Under the pieces are notes generated by a model. The model saw nothing but the letters and a program-made list of their open reading frames with translations, was not told the origin of the DNA and did no database searches. Shown here in pieces: positions 50,837-58,885 of a DNA stretch of 64,000 nucleotides. Source of the stretch: Chryseobacterium sp. G0201. GTDB lineage: Bacteria > Bacteroidota > Bacteroidia > Flavobacteriales > Weeksellaceae. How positions within the stretch are numbered: position 1 is the first letter of the stretch; the number at the start of each line of letters is the position of its first letter. Position numbers and translations under genes: made by a program. The DNA is taken from NCBI RefSeq assembly GCF_003815655.1, contig NZ_CP033917.1:186001-250000 (forward strand). The letters run 5' to 3'.

Positions 50837-51043
50837 ATGAAACTTTTCGGAAGAAACCATATTATCATATCAGCGATCACCTTTGTCATTCTTTTTTTAA
50901 TGAATTTTATTGGAAATAATCAGGCTGACAAATTACAAAGTGCTTTAATGATCGCGGCTGCAGGCGTTATTGGTTTAACAATCGGACTTTTTATTTTGAA
51001 TAAAGGGAAAGATGATAAAACTCCGCCGCCGGATTTTGATTAG
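50837..51043 (+). CDS. Small two-span membrane protein
   Basis: 68 residues with two helices (about 7-24, HIIISAITFVILFLMNFIG, and about 36-56, ALMIAAAGVIGLTIGLFIL) and a charged tail KGKDDKTPPPDFD. No family recognised. It is the last gene of the thioredoxin-DUF3575 unit, four bases after the preceding stop. Confidence 0.65.
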   Translation: MKLFGRNHIIISAITFVILFLMNFIGNNQADKLQSALMIAAAGVIGLTIGLFILNKGKDDKTPPPDFD

Positions 51044-51050
51044 TCAGAAT

Positions 51051-51132
51051 GTGAATTGTCAATAGTGAATTCGCTTATGCTTGTGAATTTTAAAATTGAC
51101 TGGCGTAGCCAAATTCACTATTGACCATTCAC
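51051..51132. repeat. GTGAATTGTCAATAGTGAATT inverted repeat
   Basis: A 21-base arm at 51051-51071 pairs with 51112-51132 with one mismatch. It lies between convergent genes and can act as a two-way terminator. Related but degenerate pieces occur at 22313-22420, 53571-53625 and 53950-54040. Confidence 0.7.
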
Positions 51133-51139
51133 TTTTCCA

Positions 51140-52336
51140 TTAGTTTTCGTAAACAACATATTTCGTTCTTATTTTCTCGAATTTATCTAAATCAGGTTTC
51201 CATGAAGCTTTGATTTCTTTGATAGATTTTCCTGAAATAATTTGTTTTCTCAATTCATCTGTTCCTGCTAAAGTATCAAACCATAAATTTTTAAGGAAGA
51301 AATCCTGCTGTGGATTTTTATAATTTTTATAGGCTTTAATCACCCATTCAAGGTTTAATTCTCTTAAATCTGTCTGATAATTAGAAAGATTTTCACCGTA
51401 ACATAATTTACCGTTTAAGAAAGGATCTTTTGCACCAAAGTTTGGCTTTGGAGTAAACTGATAAGGCAGATCTTTTGTCCATGGCGAACCGTAAATTTGA
51501 AAAGGCAAATCTGTTCCTCTTCCTACAGAAACCTGAGTGCCTTCAAAAAAACATAAACTTGGATATAAATTGATTGATTTATCGTTCGGTAAATTCGGGG
51601 ATGGTTTATCTAAAATTGGGTAACGCTGTTTTTTATGATAATTCTTCATCGGGATCAAAGTATATTTTGCCTGAACTCCATTTTTCAGCCACTTTTCTCC
51701 GTTGACCATTTTTCCGTATTCACCAATTGTCAATCCATAAACGACAGGAATTTCATGCATTCCCACAAAACTGGACCATTTTTTCTTTAAAACAGGTCCG
51801 TCAGTATACCCGTCATGTGGATTTGGTCTGTCTAAAACCATGATTTTAACATTATTTTCAGCCCCGGCTTCCATCAAATACGTTAAAGTAGAAATATAGG
51901 TATAGAATCTTGCCCCAACATCTTGAATATCAAAAATGACAATATCAAGTCCTTTCAATTGCTCAGGCTTTGGCTTTTTATTGTTTGCATATAAAGAAAC
52001 GATGGGAATCCCCGTTTTTACGTCTACTCCATTCTTCACTTTTTCTCCTGCATCAGCATCACCTCTGAAGCCATGTTCAGGAGCAAAGATGGATTTTATC
52101 TTAATATTATTTTTAACCAAAAAATCTACCAGATAAGTTTTATCACTCATCAAGCCTGTTTGGTTGGTCACTATACCGATCGTTTTACCCTTTAATAATG
52201 GCAAATACAGGTCAGGTTGATCTGCCCCGGTTTTGAAATCGGCTTTATATTGAGCTTGAGAATAATATTGATTGAATACACCTAAAAAAATTAGGCAAAT
52301 AAGAAGTAAATTTTTAATTTTGAAATCTAAATTCAT
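51140..52336 (-). CDS. namZ: Exo-beta-N-acetylmuramidase NamZ (DUF1343)
   Basis: 398 residues from ATG 52336 (MNLDFKIKNLLLICLIFLGVFNQ, signal peptide); the frame is open to 52477 but that extension is antisense to the next gene and has no family match. The DUF1343 core is strong: GIVTNQTGL (about 55-63), IFAPEHGFRGDADAGEKV (about 89-106), IVIFDIQDVGARFYTYISTL (about 137-156), MVLDRPNPHDGYTDGP and FEGTQVSVGRGTDLPFQIYGSPW. NamZ removes non-reducing-end MurNAc in peptidoglycan recycling. Periplasmic. It is head-to-head with the permease gene. Confidence 0.88.
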   Translation of the reverse strand: MNLDFKIKNLLLICLIFLGVFNQYYSQAQYKADFKTGADQPDLYLPLLKGKTIGIVTNQTGLMSDKTYLVDFLVKNNIKIKSIFAPEHGFRGDADAGEKVKNGVDVKTGIPIVSLYANNKKPKPEQLKGLDIVIFDIQDVGARFYTYISTLTYLMEAGAENNVKIMVLDRPNPHDGYTDGPVLKKKWSSFVGMHEIPVVYGLTIGEYGKMVNGEKWLKNGVQAKYTLIPMKNYHKKQRYPILDKPSPNLPNDKSINLYPSLCFFEGTQVSVGRGTDLPFQIYGSPWTKDLPYQFTPKPNFGAKDPFLNGKLCYGENLSNYQTDLRELNLEWVIKAYKNYKNPQQDFFLKNLWFDTLAGTDELRKQIISGKSIKEIKASWKPDLDKFEKIRTKYVVYEN

Positions 52337-52340
52337 AAGC

Positions 52341-53570
52341 TTGAAATTTCCTTTATATTTCTCTAGAAAAATAGCGTTTTCCAAAGATAACAAAAATAAC
52401 CTTTCGAGAGTTATCATCTTCATAGGCAGACTTTCTGTGGCTTTAGGAATTATCGTTTCATTGATCACGGTTTCCACAGGTTTTGGCTCAAAAAAGGCTA
52501 TTAAAGAGAGGTTGGCAGATTTCAGCGGGCATATTACCGTAAAATCTACACGATCAAACTCATCTTACAATACTTCTGTTCTCGATAATCAGGGGCTGGA
52601 TATTCCGAAAATAAAAGAACTTCCCGATGTAGAAACAGTTCAGAAATATGCAATGACCACAGGAATTATGCGTAACGAACATAATTTTGCCGGAATTATC
52701 TTCAAAGGAGTAGGAAAAGATTTTGATAGTTTAAGGTTTAAAAAATTCCTTGTTGCAGGAACAACACCAAAAATTACAGAGGTAGGATACAATAATGGCG
52801 TTACTATTTCTCAAAAAATAGCAAATGATCTTCATTTAAAGGTTAAAGACAGCATTGTTACGATATTTTCAAAAGCAGATCAGAAGCCTATTTACCGAAA
52901 ATTTGAAGTTGTCGGAATTTATAAAACCGATATCAAAATGATTGATGAACAGTTCGTTATTGGCGGAATCAATCATGTGAGAAAAATTCAGGATATGAAA
53001 CCTAACGAAATTGGTGGAATTGATATTTTCCTGAAAAATGTAAACGACATCGACAGTGATTTTCCTGAAATCGAAAAATTGATCGGTTATAAAAACTACG
53101 CAGAAAAAGCAACTGAAAAATTCCCTCAAATTACTGATTGGATCAGTATTTTCGACACCAATATTGCTTTAATTATCATCATCATGCTGATCGTTGTTGT
53201 CATCAATATCATCATGGTACTTTTAATTCTGATCATTGAAAGAACAAATTCTATTGGTTTACTTAAAACTTTAGGAGCAAGTAATTCTCAGATCAGAGCA
53301 ACTTTCATTAATTATACATTGATCATTATGATCCCCGGACTTTTATGTGGAAACATTATTGGCCTTGGATTGATCTTATTACAGAAGTTTTTTGGAATAA
53401 TTAAATTAAATCCAGAGAATTATTACGTGAGTACCGTTCCTGTAGATTTAAACCCTATTGCGATTATTTCAATTTCAGTTGGAATTTTGATCATTTCAGG
53501 GTTGGCGTTGATCATTCCTAGTTATTTGATCAGTAAAATTTCTCCGGTTAAGGCAATTAAGTATAATTAA
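52341..53570 (+). CDS. ABC transporter permease (FtsX/LolC-LolE-like)
   Basis: About 409 residues if translation starts at TTG 52341 (LKFPLYFSRKIAFSKDNKNNLSRVI, a usual start in this family). An ATG at 52272 would add 23 basic residues and overlap the namZ start. The first membrane span (VIIFIGRLSVALGIIVSLITV) is followed by a large periplasmic domain (about 45-270), then three spans including ERTNSIGLLKTLGASNSQIRATFI, the MacB/FtsX/LolE-type coupling segment. It likely belongs to a lipoprotein-sorting or MacB-type exporter; its ATPase is not adjacent. Confidence 0.85.
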   Translation: MKFPLYFSRKIAFSKDNKNNLSRVIIFIGRLSVALGIIVSLITVSTGFGSKKAIKERLADFSGHITVKSTRSNSSYNTSVLDNQGLDIPKIKELPDVETVQKYAMTTGIMRNEHNFAGIIFKGVGKDFDSLRFKKFLVAGTTPKITEVGYNNGVTISQKIANDLHLKVKDSIVTIFSKADQKPIYRKFEVVGIYKTDIKMIDEQFVIGGINHVRKIQDMKPNEIGGIDIFLKNVNDIDSDFPEIEKLIGYKNYAEKATEKFPQITDWISIFDTNIALIIIIMLIVVVINIIMVLLILIIERTNSIGLLKTLGASNSQIRATFINYTLIIMIPGLLCGNIIGLGLILLQKFFGIIKLNPENYYVSTVPVDLNPIAIISISVGILIISGLALIIPSYLISKISPVKAIKYN

Positions 53571-53671
53571 AAGTGAATTGTCAACTTAGCTTTGCTAGTT
53601 AATTGTGAATTTTACAAGTTTAGTGTAAAAGTTACTGATGACAGACTATTAATTTATTTTTCACATAAAGT

Positions 53672-53740
53672 TTGTCATTCCGTAGGAATCTAGACTCGCA
53701 TTAGCCTTTCAACTATTGAGATTCCTACGGAATGACAAAG
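53672..53740. repeat. GTCATTCCGTAGGAATCTAG inverted repeat, copy 2
   Basis: Arms TTTGTCATTCCGTAGGAATC (53672-53691) and GATTCCTACGGAATGACAAA (53721-53740) are perfectly complementary over 20 bases, with a 29-base loop unrelated to that of copy 1 (27174). Conserved arms with free loops are typical of hairpin (REP-like) elements. Confidence 0.87.
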
Positions 53741-53772
53741 AGGATGTTGAAATTGATGCTTTAATTTTTAAA

Positions 53773-53808
53773 GAGATTGCTTCGTCGCTGCGCTCCTCGC
53801 AATGACAA
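53773..53808. repeat. GAGATTGCTTCGTCGC...CTCCTCGCAATGACA repeat, copy 2
   Basis: Same unit as 34268-34302 with two substitutions (CGCTGCGCTCC against CGCTTCACTCC), both in the centre. The ends ATTGC/GCAAT are kept. Confidence 0.8.
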
Positions 53809-53828
53809 AGTACTGATGGCGACGAATA

Positions 53829-53941
53829 TCCTAGCCCTGATTGGAGCATTTGTTTGAGCTCATTTTTTGGATTTCGGCGGCGGCAAAGCCGCCGCCGAAA
53901 TCCAAAAAATAGCGAGTGCGGAAAGCAGGAAATAGCTCCTA
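53829..53941 (+). ncRNA. Candidate structured RNA or conserved intergenic element with a 23-bp stem
   Basis: ATCCTAGCCCTGATTGGAGC (53829-53847) and TAGCGAGTGCGGAAAGCAGG (53910-53929) then AATAGCTCCTA bracket a 23-base-pair perfect hairpin (53862-53884 with 53888-53910; GC-rich centre). CCTG with CAGG and GGAGC with GCTCC can pair across the hairpin, possibly as a pseudoknot. From memory, elements with AGCCCTGATTGnAGC and GCGGAnAGCAGGA flanks around a variable stem are widespread in Bacteroidota intergenic DNA; whether this equals a published motif such as Flavo-1 I cannot tell. Confidence 0.5.
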
Positions 53942-54053
53942 AAAATAGTCAATGGTGAAAAGGCAATTCATTTCATTGTCAATTTTTCCGGTTTGGTTTT
54001 AAATTTACAATTCACTAATGACCATTCACTTATTAATAATACTCAAATCATAA

Positions 54054-54082
54054 TTGTTAATTATTTGAAAGCTGTATCTTTG
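54054..54082 (+). promoter_or_regulatory. Promoter of the cysteine synthase-family gene
   Basis: TTG 54054-54056, an 18-base spacer and TATCTTTG 54075-54082. The ATG is 22 bases downstream. Confidence 0.75.
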
Positions 54083-54103
54083 CACCGCATATAAAAAACA
54101 TTT

Positions 54104-55087
54104 ATGAAATACGCAAAAAACATCCTTGAAACTATCGGGAATACGCCACTTGTAAAGCTTAATAAGGTTTTGGGTGAAGATTTTCCTGCATTGGTTTTAG
54201 CAAAGGTTGAAACCTTCAATCCCGGCAATTCTGTGAAAGACAGAATGGCTCTGAAAATGATTGAAGACGCAGAAAAAGACGGAAGATTAAAACCTGGCGG
54301 AACCATTATTGAAGGGACTTCCGGAAATACCGGGATGGGATTGGCTCTTGCAGCGATCATCAAAGGTTACAAATGTATTTTTGTGACCAACTCAAAACAG
54401 TCAAAAGAAAAATGTGATATTCTTCGTGCCGTAGGCGCTGAAGTAATCGTTTGTCCTACAGACGTTAAGCCTACAGATCCTCGTTCTTATTATTCAGTTT
54501 CTAAGAGATTGGCAACTGAAACGGAAAACGGATGGTACGTTAATCAATACGATAATTTATCCAACAGAACGGCTCATTACGAGTCTACTGCTCCTGAAAT
54601 CTGGGAACAGACTGACGGACAATTAACTCACTTTGTAGCCGGAGCCGGAACAGGAGGTACCGTTACAGGTTGTGGAATGTTTTTCAAGGAGAAAAATCCT
54701 AATATTAAAATAATTGGTGTTGATACCTATGGCTCTATTTTAAAGGAATTCCACGAAACGGGTGAACTTCATTATGACCACGCTTATACGTACATCACGG
54801 AAGGAATTGGTGAAGATATCATTCCTGAAAACTATGATATGTCGATCATTGATCATTTTGAAAAAGTAACTGATAAAGACGGTGCGATCTATGCTAGAAA
54901 ACTGGCTAAAGAAGAAGGAATTTTCTGTGGATATTCTGCGGGAAGTGCGATTGCTTCTTTGATTCAGATGAAAGATCAGTTCACGAAAGATGATGTGATT
55001 GTGGTGTTACTTCATGATCACGGTTCAAGATATGTAGGAAAAGTCTACAACGACGAGTGGATGAAAGAAATGGGTTGGTTGGATTAA
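54104..55087 (+). CDS. Cysteine synthase / cystathionine beta-synthase-type PLP enzyme
   Basis: 327 residues of the fold type II PLP family. FNPGNSVKDRMALKMIE (about 42-58) has the Schiff-base Lys in the SVKDR box. EGTSGNTGMGLALAA (about 70-84) binds substrate, and GAGTGGTVTGCG (about 184-195) holds the phosphate. CPTDVKPTDPRSYYSV is closer to the cystathionine beta-synthase-like branch than to CysK. It makes cysteine or cystathionine from (O-acetyl)serine in the cytoplasm. No CBS regulatory domain is present. A strong terminator shared with the convergent gene follows. Confidence 0.87.
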   Translation: MKYAKNILETIGNTPLVKLNKVLGEDFPALVLAKVETFNPGNSVKDRMALKMIEDAEKDGRLKPGGTIIEGTSGNTGMGLALAAIIKGYKCIFVTNSKQSKEKCDILRAVGAEVIVCPTDVKPTDPRSYYSVSKRLATETENGWYVNQYDNLSNRTAHYESTAPEIWEQTDGQLTHFVAGAGTGGTVTGCGMFFKEKNPNIKIIGVDTYGSILKEFHETGELHYDHAYTYITEGIGEDIIPENYDMSIIDHFEKVTDKDGAIYARKLAKEEGIFCGYSAGSAIASLIQMKDQFTKDDVIVVLLHDHGSRYVGKVYNDEWMKEMGWLD

Positions 55088-55108
55088 TCAATCTTCATGA
55101 TAAAAAAC

Positions 55109-55142
55109 AAAAATCAGAGTAAATTTTACTCTGATTTTTTTA
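55109..55142 (+). terminator. Bidirectional terminator
   Basis: An AAATCAGAGTAAA/TTTACTCTGATTT stem (55111-55137) flanked by A and T runs. It ends the enzyme gene and the convergent gene at 55140. Confidence 0.85.
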
Positions 55143-55667
55143 TTCCTTGATATTTTTCTTAAGTGTTTGCTTCAAAATACTGTAATCTTTTTCACTCATT
55201 GATTTTCGTGGAAACATATAATTGAATTTTCCTTCCAAAGAAATAAATTCATTATTTGCGTCGAAATATTTAAAATCTTCCAATTTACTCAATTCTTCCT
55301 GACCATTAAGATTGACATTAAAAATTTCATCATTAAATCTGATCTCATATATTTTGGAATCTTCCAATGATTTTAAATATTTATTCACATCTTTTTTCCA
55401 TCTCGAAACTTTGTTGATGCTTAAAGAAAGATAAACCGTACAAAGCAGAAACAAAAAGCTCACGAAATATAAAATTCCAAACTTTTCTTTGCTTAAATCA
55501 CCTTTAAAACAAAAGAGAATCAATAAAATAAGTCCTGTAACAATCGTGGTAACCGTTTTTCCTTTGGTTGTTGCCGAAAAAAATAAACTTCCCTGATTAC
55601 CACTGAAATAAATCTCTTCGAAATCCTTTCTGTTTACATTTAGCTTGATTACTTTATCTCCGTTCAT
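55140..55667 (-). CDS. Unrecognised two-span membrane protein
   Basis: 175 residues. A cytosolic N-terminus (about 1-35) precedes two adjacent membrane helices (about 38-58, VTTIVTGLILLILFCFKG, and 64-84, ILYFVSFLFLLCTVYLSLSI), then a soluble domain (about 95-175, KIYEIRFNDEIFNVNLNGQEELSKLEDFKYFDANNEFISLEG). The last part resembles YcxB-like C-terminal domains in strand pattern; I would not call that firm. It is 45 bases after cbpM on the same strand. Confidence 0.55.
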   Translation of the reverse strand: MNGDKVIKLNVNRKDFEEIYFSGNQGSLFFSATTKGKTVTTIVTGLILLILFCFKGDLSKEKFGILYFVSFLFLLCTVYLSLSINKVSRWKKDVNKYLKSLEDSKIYEIRFNDEIFNVNLNGQEELSKLEDFKYFDANNEFISLEGKFNYMFPRKSMSEKDYSILKQTLKKNIKE

Positions 55668-55711
55668 TTCTTAGAATTATTTAATTTGCTTTAAAAGTTT
55701 ACAAAACTAAA

Positions 55712-56014
55712 TCAAATATCTTCATATTTATCACTTATAGCCGAAAGTTTATTCATTAATTCACGATTTTTTTGTTTTAAATCCTCCATTTTTCTGAGCA
55801 TATCATGAATCACTTCCAAACCGGGAAGATTGATTTCCAGATCATAATGCCAATTGGTCAATTTTTCAAAAACCGGAAGATCTTCATACATCACATAACG
55901 AATTTCATTCTCAGTCTGAATACTCAACAAACCGGAATCTACCAATTCATCAAAAAAAGTGATCTCAATATTGTATATTTTTACGAGCTCTTCTCGCGAT
56001 ATTTTTTCACTCAT
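55712..56014 (-). CDS. cbpM: CbpM-like chaperone modulator
   Basis: 100 residues: an N-terminal MerR-like winged helix (ISREELVKIYNIEITFFDELVDSGLL, about 4-29) and a C-terminal coiled coil (about 70-95, EVIHDMLRKMEDLKQKNRELM). CbpM binds the J domain of CbpA and restrains its activity. It starts three bases after the stop of the J-domain gene, the conserved cbpA-cbpM order, so the two are co-translated. Confidence 0.83.
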   Translation of the reverse strand: MSEKISREELVKIYNIEITFFDELVDSGLLSIQTENEIRYVMYEDLPVFEKLTNWHYDLEINLPGLEVIHDMLRKMEDLKQKNRELMNKLSAISDKYEDI

Positions 56015-56017
56015 GGC

Positions 56018-56938
56018 TTAGGAATTTTTAAGTTGTTCAAAAAGTTCTTTCTGCTTGTCGGTAAGATTTGTTGGTAACTTTACTTCATAAGTCACAAAAA
56101 GATCCCCGAAATGTCCGTCTTTTTTGTAAACGGGGAAACCTTTTCCTTTCAGTCTCACAGTGAGTCCGCTTTGGGTTTCAGGTTTTACTTTAAGGTTGAC
56201 ACTTCCATCCAGCGTATTTACTTTTACATCTCCTCCCAAAACTGCGGTGTACAGATCAATTGGCACTTTTGTTTTCAGATCATCTCCTACCCTTTCAAAA
56301 TTAGGATCGGGAACGATATTGAAAGTGATATACAGATCTCCACTTGGACCTCCGTTATGACCTGGATTTCCATGACCTTTTAATTTAATTTGCTGTCCGT
56401 CATAAACACCTGCAGGGATCGTAATTCTTACTTTTTTGCCATTAATATCAAAAGTCTGAGGATGCGTTGTTGCAGCATCTTTTAGATTTAAATTCAATTC
56501 TGCATGAACATCCTGCCCTTTAAATTTCCCTGAAGCACTACCGCGTGAGCTTCTTCCAAATCCACCTCCTTCTCCGCCAAACATACTTTGGAAAAAGTCT
56601 GAAAAATCTTCACCTTCGCCAAAATCAGCACCAGAAAATCCACCACCGTAATTTCCGCCCTGACTTTGATGTTGCCTTTGTTGTTGCTGCTGGGCTTTTT
56701 CATATTCTTCGCCTTGTTTCCAGTTTTCGCCGTATTTATCATACTTCGTACGATTTTCAGGATTACTGAGAACTTCATTGGCTTCGTTCAGCTCTTTGAA
56801 TTTTTTCTCAGCTTCTTTGTCGTTGGGATTGAGATCAGGATGGAGTTTTCTTGCCTGTTTTCGGTACGCTTTCTTAATATCATCCTGCGTTGCGCTTTTA
56901 TCTACGCCTAAAATTTTATAGTAATCTATATAAGCCAT
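56018..56938 (-). CDS. cbpA: CbpA-type DnaJ-like co-chaperone
   Basis: 306 residues. J domain at about 1-70 with the HPD motif in [13 protein letters not shown]-rich linker follows (about 80-135: [13 protein letters not shown] then [15 protein letters not shown]). The C-terminal substrate-binding domains span about 140-300 ([41 protein letters not shown]). No zinc-finger Cys repeats, hence CbpA rather than DnaJ. It stimulates DnaK ATPase in the cytoplasm. First gene of the cbpA-cbpM pair. Confidence 0.92.
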   Translation of the reverse strand: MAYIDYYKILGVDKSATQDDIKKAYRKQARKLHPDLNPNDKEAEKKFKELNEANEVLSNPENRTKYDKYGENWKQGEEYEKAQQQQQRQHQSQGGNYGGGFSGADFGEGEDFSDFFQSMFGGEGGGFGRSSRGSASGKFKGQDVHAELNLNLKDAATTHPQTFDINGKKVRITIPAGVYDGQQIKLKGHGNPGHNGGPSGDLYITFNIVPDPNFERVGDDLKTKVPIDLYTAVLGGDVKVNTLDGSVNLKVKPETQSGLTVRLKGKGFPVYKKDGHFGDLFVTYEVKLPTNLTDKQKELFEQLKNS

Positions 56939-57010
56939 AAAAACGATTATTTACTCAAATTTAGCGAATTTATGCCTGAAAATAATACATCGGAATGTTA
57001 AAAATAAAAC

Positions 57011-57018
57011 TATCTTTG
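57011..57018 (+). promoter_or_regulatory. -7 box of the symporter gene
   Basis: TATCTTTG fits TAnnTTTG exactly, 13 bases before the ATG at 57032. The -33 region is not convincing. Confidence 0.45.
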
Positions 57019-57031
57019 ATAAAAAACCTGC

Positions 57032-58231
57032 ATGAAAGAAGTATTTAAAAACTACTCAGGAATTATACTTTTACTACTCGGAATAACTGTCGGAAGCATT
57101 ATCGGAATCGTAGCTCCAACTTTTGTTGATTATATAAAACCTTTGGGAGATATTTTCCTGAATCTTCTTTTTGTAAGTGTTGTTCCCTTGGTATTTTTTG
57201 CAGTTTCCAATTCTATTGCTTCTTTGGAACAGCAATCGAAATTTGGAAAAATCATGCTGACAATGGTTTTTACCTTTCTGTTTTTTATTATAACAGCAGC
57301 AATTTTCACCATCTGTGTTGTTTATTTATTTCCCGTTTCCGGAGTTTCTGGAAGTAAGGAAATTGTGGAAGAAGCAGCTAATAGCGACAGTTGGGGAAAC
57401 AGAATTGTTGGTTTCTTTACCGTTGGAGAATTTACTCAGCTTTTTTCAAGACAAAATATGCTGGCTCTTTTAATCTTTGCCTTCATGACAGGTTTTGCAG
57501 CTAGAAAAGCGGGAGAAAAAGGACAGGCTTTCAGATCTTTTATTGCATCAGGATATGAAGTAATGAAGGAATTACTTTTATTGATTATGAAAGTAGCACC
57601 GATTGGTTTGGGAGCTTATTTTGCTTATCAGGTCGCAACTTTAGGGCCTCAACTTTTCGGATTTTACGCTAAACCTTTGGGTCTTTATTATATTGCAGGA
57701 ATTGTTTATTTCTTAGTATTTTTTTCACTGTATGCTTTTATGGCGAATGGACAGAATGGGGTGAAAAGTTTCTGGAAAAATGCAATTTATCCAACTCTTA
57801 CCGCTTTGAGTACTTGCAGTAGTTTCGCGACAATGCCCGCCAATTTACAGGCAGCATCAAAAATTGGAGTTCCGAGTTCTATTGCGAATCTTGTCATTCC
57901 GATTGGGACAACTTTACATAAAAATGGTTCTTCAATGTCTTCAATTATTAAAATTTATGTTGCCTTCTTAATTATCGGAAGAGATTTTTTTGATCCGATG
58001 AATCTACTTTTAGCTCTAGGAATTACCGTTTTTGTAAGTATCGTTGCAGGAGGAATTCCAAATGGTGGGTATATTGGAGAAATGCTGATGATTTCTGTCT
58101 ATAAATTACCTCAGGAAGCTATTCCGGCTGTGATGATCATTGGAACATTGGTTGATCCTTTGGCAACGGTTTTAAATGCGGTTGGGCAAGTTGTAGCTTC
58201 GATGTTTGTGAATCGGTTCGTGAAGACCTGA
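57032..58231 (+). CDS. Dicarboxylate/amino acid:cation symporter (GltP/SDF family)
   Basis: 399 residues of an eight-helix symporter. The re-entrant loop HP1 region reads LTALSTCSSFATMPANLQAASKIG (about 251-274). The TM7 segment, usually NMDG, is replaced by VIPIGTTLHKNGSSMSSI (about 287-304). HP2 is VAGGIPNGGYIGEMLM (about 344-359). It imports glutamate, aspartate or C4-dicarboxylates with Na+ or H+ in the inner membrane. Substrate choice cannot be read. Monocistronic. Confidence 0.85.
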   Translation: MKEVFKNYSGIILLLLGITVGSIIGIVAPTFVDYIKPLGDIFLNLLFVSVVPLVFFAVSNSIASLEQQSKFGKIMLTMVFTFLFFIITAAIFTICVVYLFPVSGVSGSKEIVEEAANSDSWGNRIVGFFTVGEFTQLFSRQNMLALLIFAFMTGFAARKAGEKGQAFRSFIASGYEVMKELLLLIMKVAPIGLGAYFAYQVATLGPQLFGFYAKPLGLYYIAGIVYFLVFFSLYAFMANGQNGVKSFWKNAIYPTLTALSTCSSFATMPANLQAASKIGVPSSIANLVIPIGTTLHKNGSSMSSIIKIYVAFLIIGRDFFDPMNLLLALGITVFVSIVAGGIPNGGYIGEMLMISVYKLPQEAIPAVMIIGTLVDPLATVLNAVGQVVASMFVNRFVKT

Positions 58232-58419
58232 TTTTTTTTTAAAACACAAATTACATGAATATTTTTCACGAATTTCTATAAATAATTTTGAACTTAAATA
58301 TCTGCTTTATTTGTTAATATGCGGGAGATTTTTTAACCACAGATTTTCAATAATTTACACGGATTTTTTGTTTCGCAGATTTTGGTGATTGAGCAGATTT
58401 TTTAATAATATTTTAATAA

Positions 58420-58803
58420 TTATTCACTACGCTTTACAGGTTCTAAGTTTTCGAATTCTTCAGGCGTGAAAAGCTTATACTCTACTTTAAACGTTTTCCC
58501 TAAAGGTGTTTCAAGAGAAAATCCGCCTGGTCCGAAGCCGTCTGTAACATCCAATGTAAAATGGGAATATTTCCAGTATTCAAATAAATCGCGATCGATC
58601 CAGAATTCGTGACCGTTGATGGTTCCTATCATAGCATCGTTCATTCGTGGGAAGAATCCACCTTTTTCAAAGCATTGTGGTTGGGTTCCTTCACAACATC
58701 CTCCAGCTTGATAGAACATGAGTTCGCCATATTTTCTTTCTAACTCCCAGATTACTTCTACTGCTTTTTCTGTGACTGATACTCTGGATATTTTTGTTTC
58801 CAT
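58420..58803 (-). CDS. DUF779-domain protein
   Basis: 127 residues with the DUF779 cysteines in YQAGGCCEGTQPQCFEKGGF (about 31-50) and FWIDRDLFEYWKYSHFTLDV (about 67-86). Members are often encoded beside aldehyde dehydrogenases and are thought to be small accessory or metal-binding partners; function is not proven. Here the zinc alcohol dehydrogenase and aldehyde dehydrogenase genes lie just upstream on the same strand, which fits the usual neighbourhood. Confidence 0.85.
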   Translation of the reverse strand: METKISRVSVTEKAVEVIWELERKYGELMFYQAGGCCEGTQPQCFEKGGFFPRMNDAMIGTINGHEFWIDRDLFEYWKYSHFTLDVTDGFGPGGFSLETPLGKTFKVEYKLFTPEEFENLEPVKRSE

Positions 58804-58885
58804 TTTTTTTGATTTTATTGAATTAATTAAAGTTAAAGAAAAGTCCGGAGAAAAACTCTACCGGACTGCTTAAACTCAATATAAT

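Larger units (their letters stand above)
53571..54053. other. Gene-free repeat island
   Basis: In 480 bases the gap holds, in order, a degenerate GTGAATT unit (about 53571-53625), a GTCATTCCGTAGGAATC inverted repeat (53672-53740), a GATTGCTTCGTCGC unit (53773-53808), a structured GC-rich element (53829-53941) and a second degenerate AATTCAC unit (about 53950-54040). No ORF is credible. The density of dispersed palindromes is the highest in the window. Confidence 0.8.

Noticed and set aside
58232..58419. AT-rich gap with AACCACAGATTTT-like pieces
   Set aside because: Degenerate repeat-like words are present but no clear boundary or second copy in the window, so not listed as a repeat.
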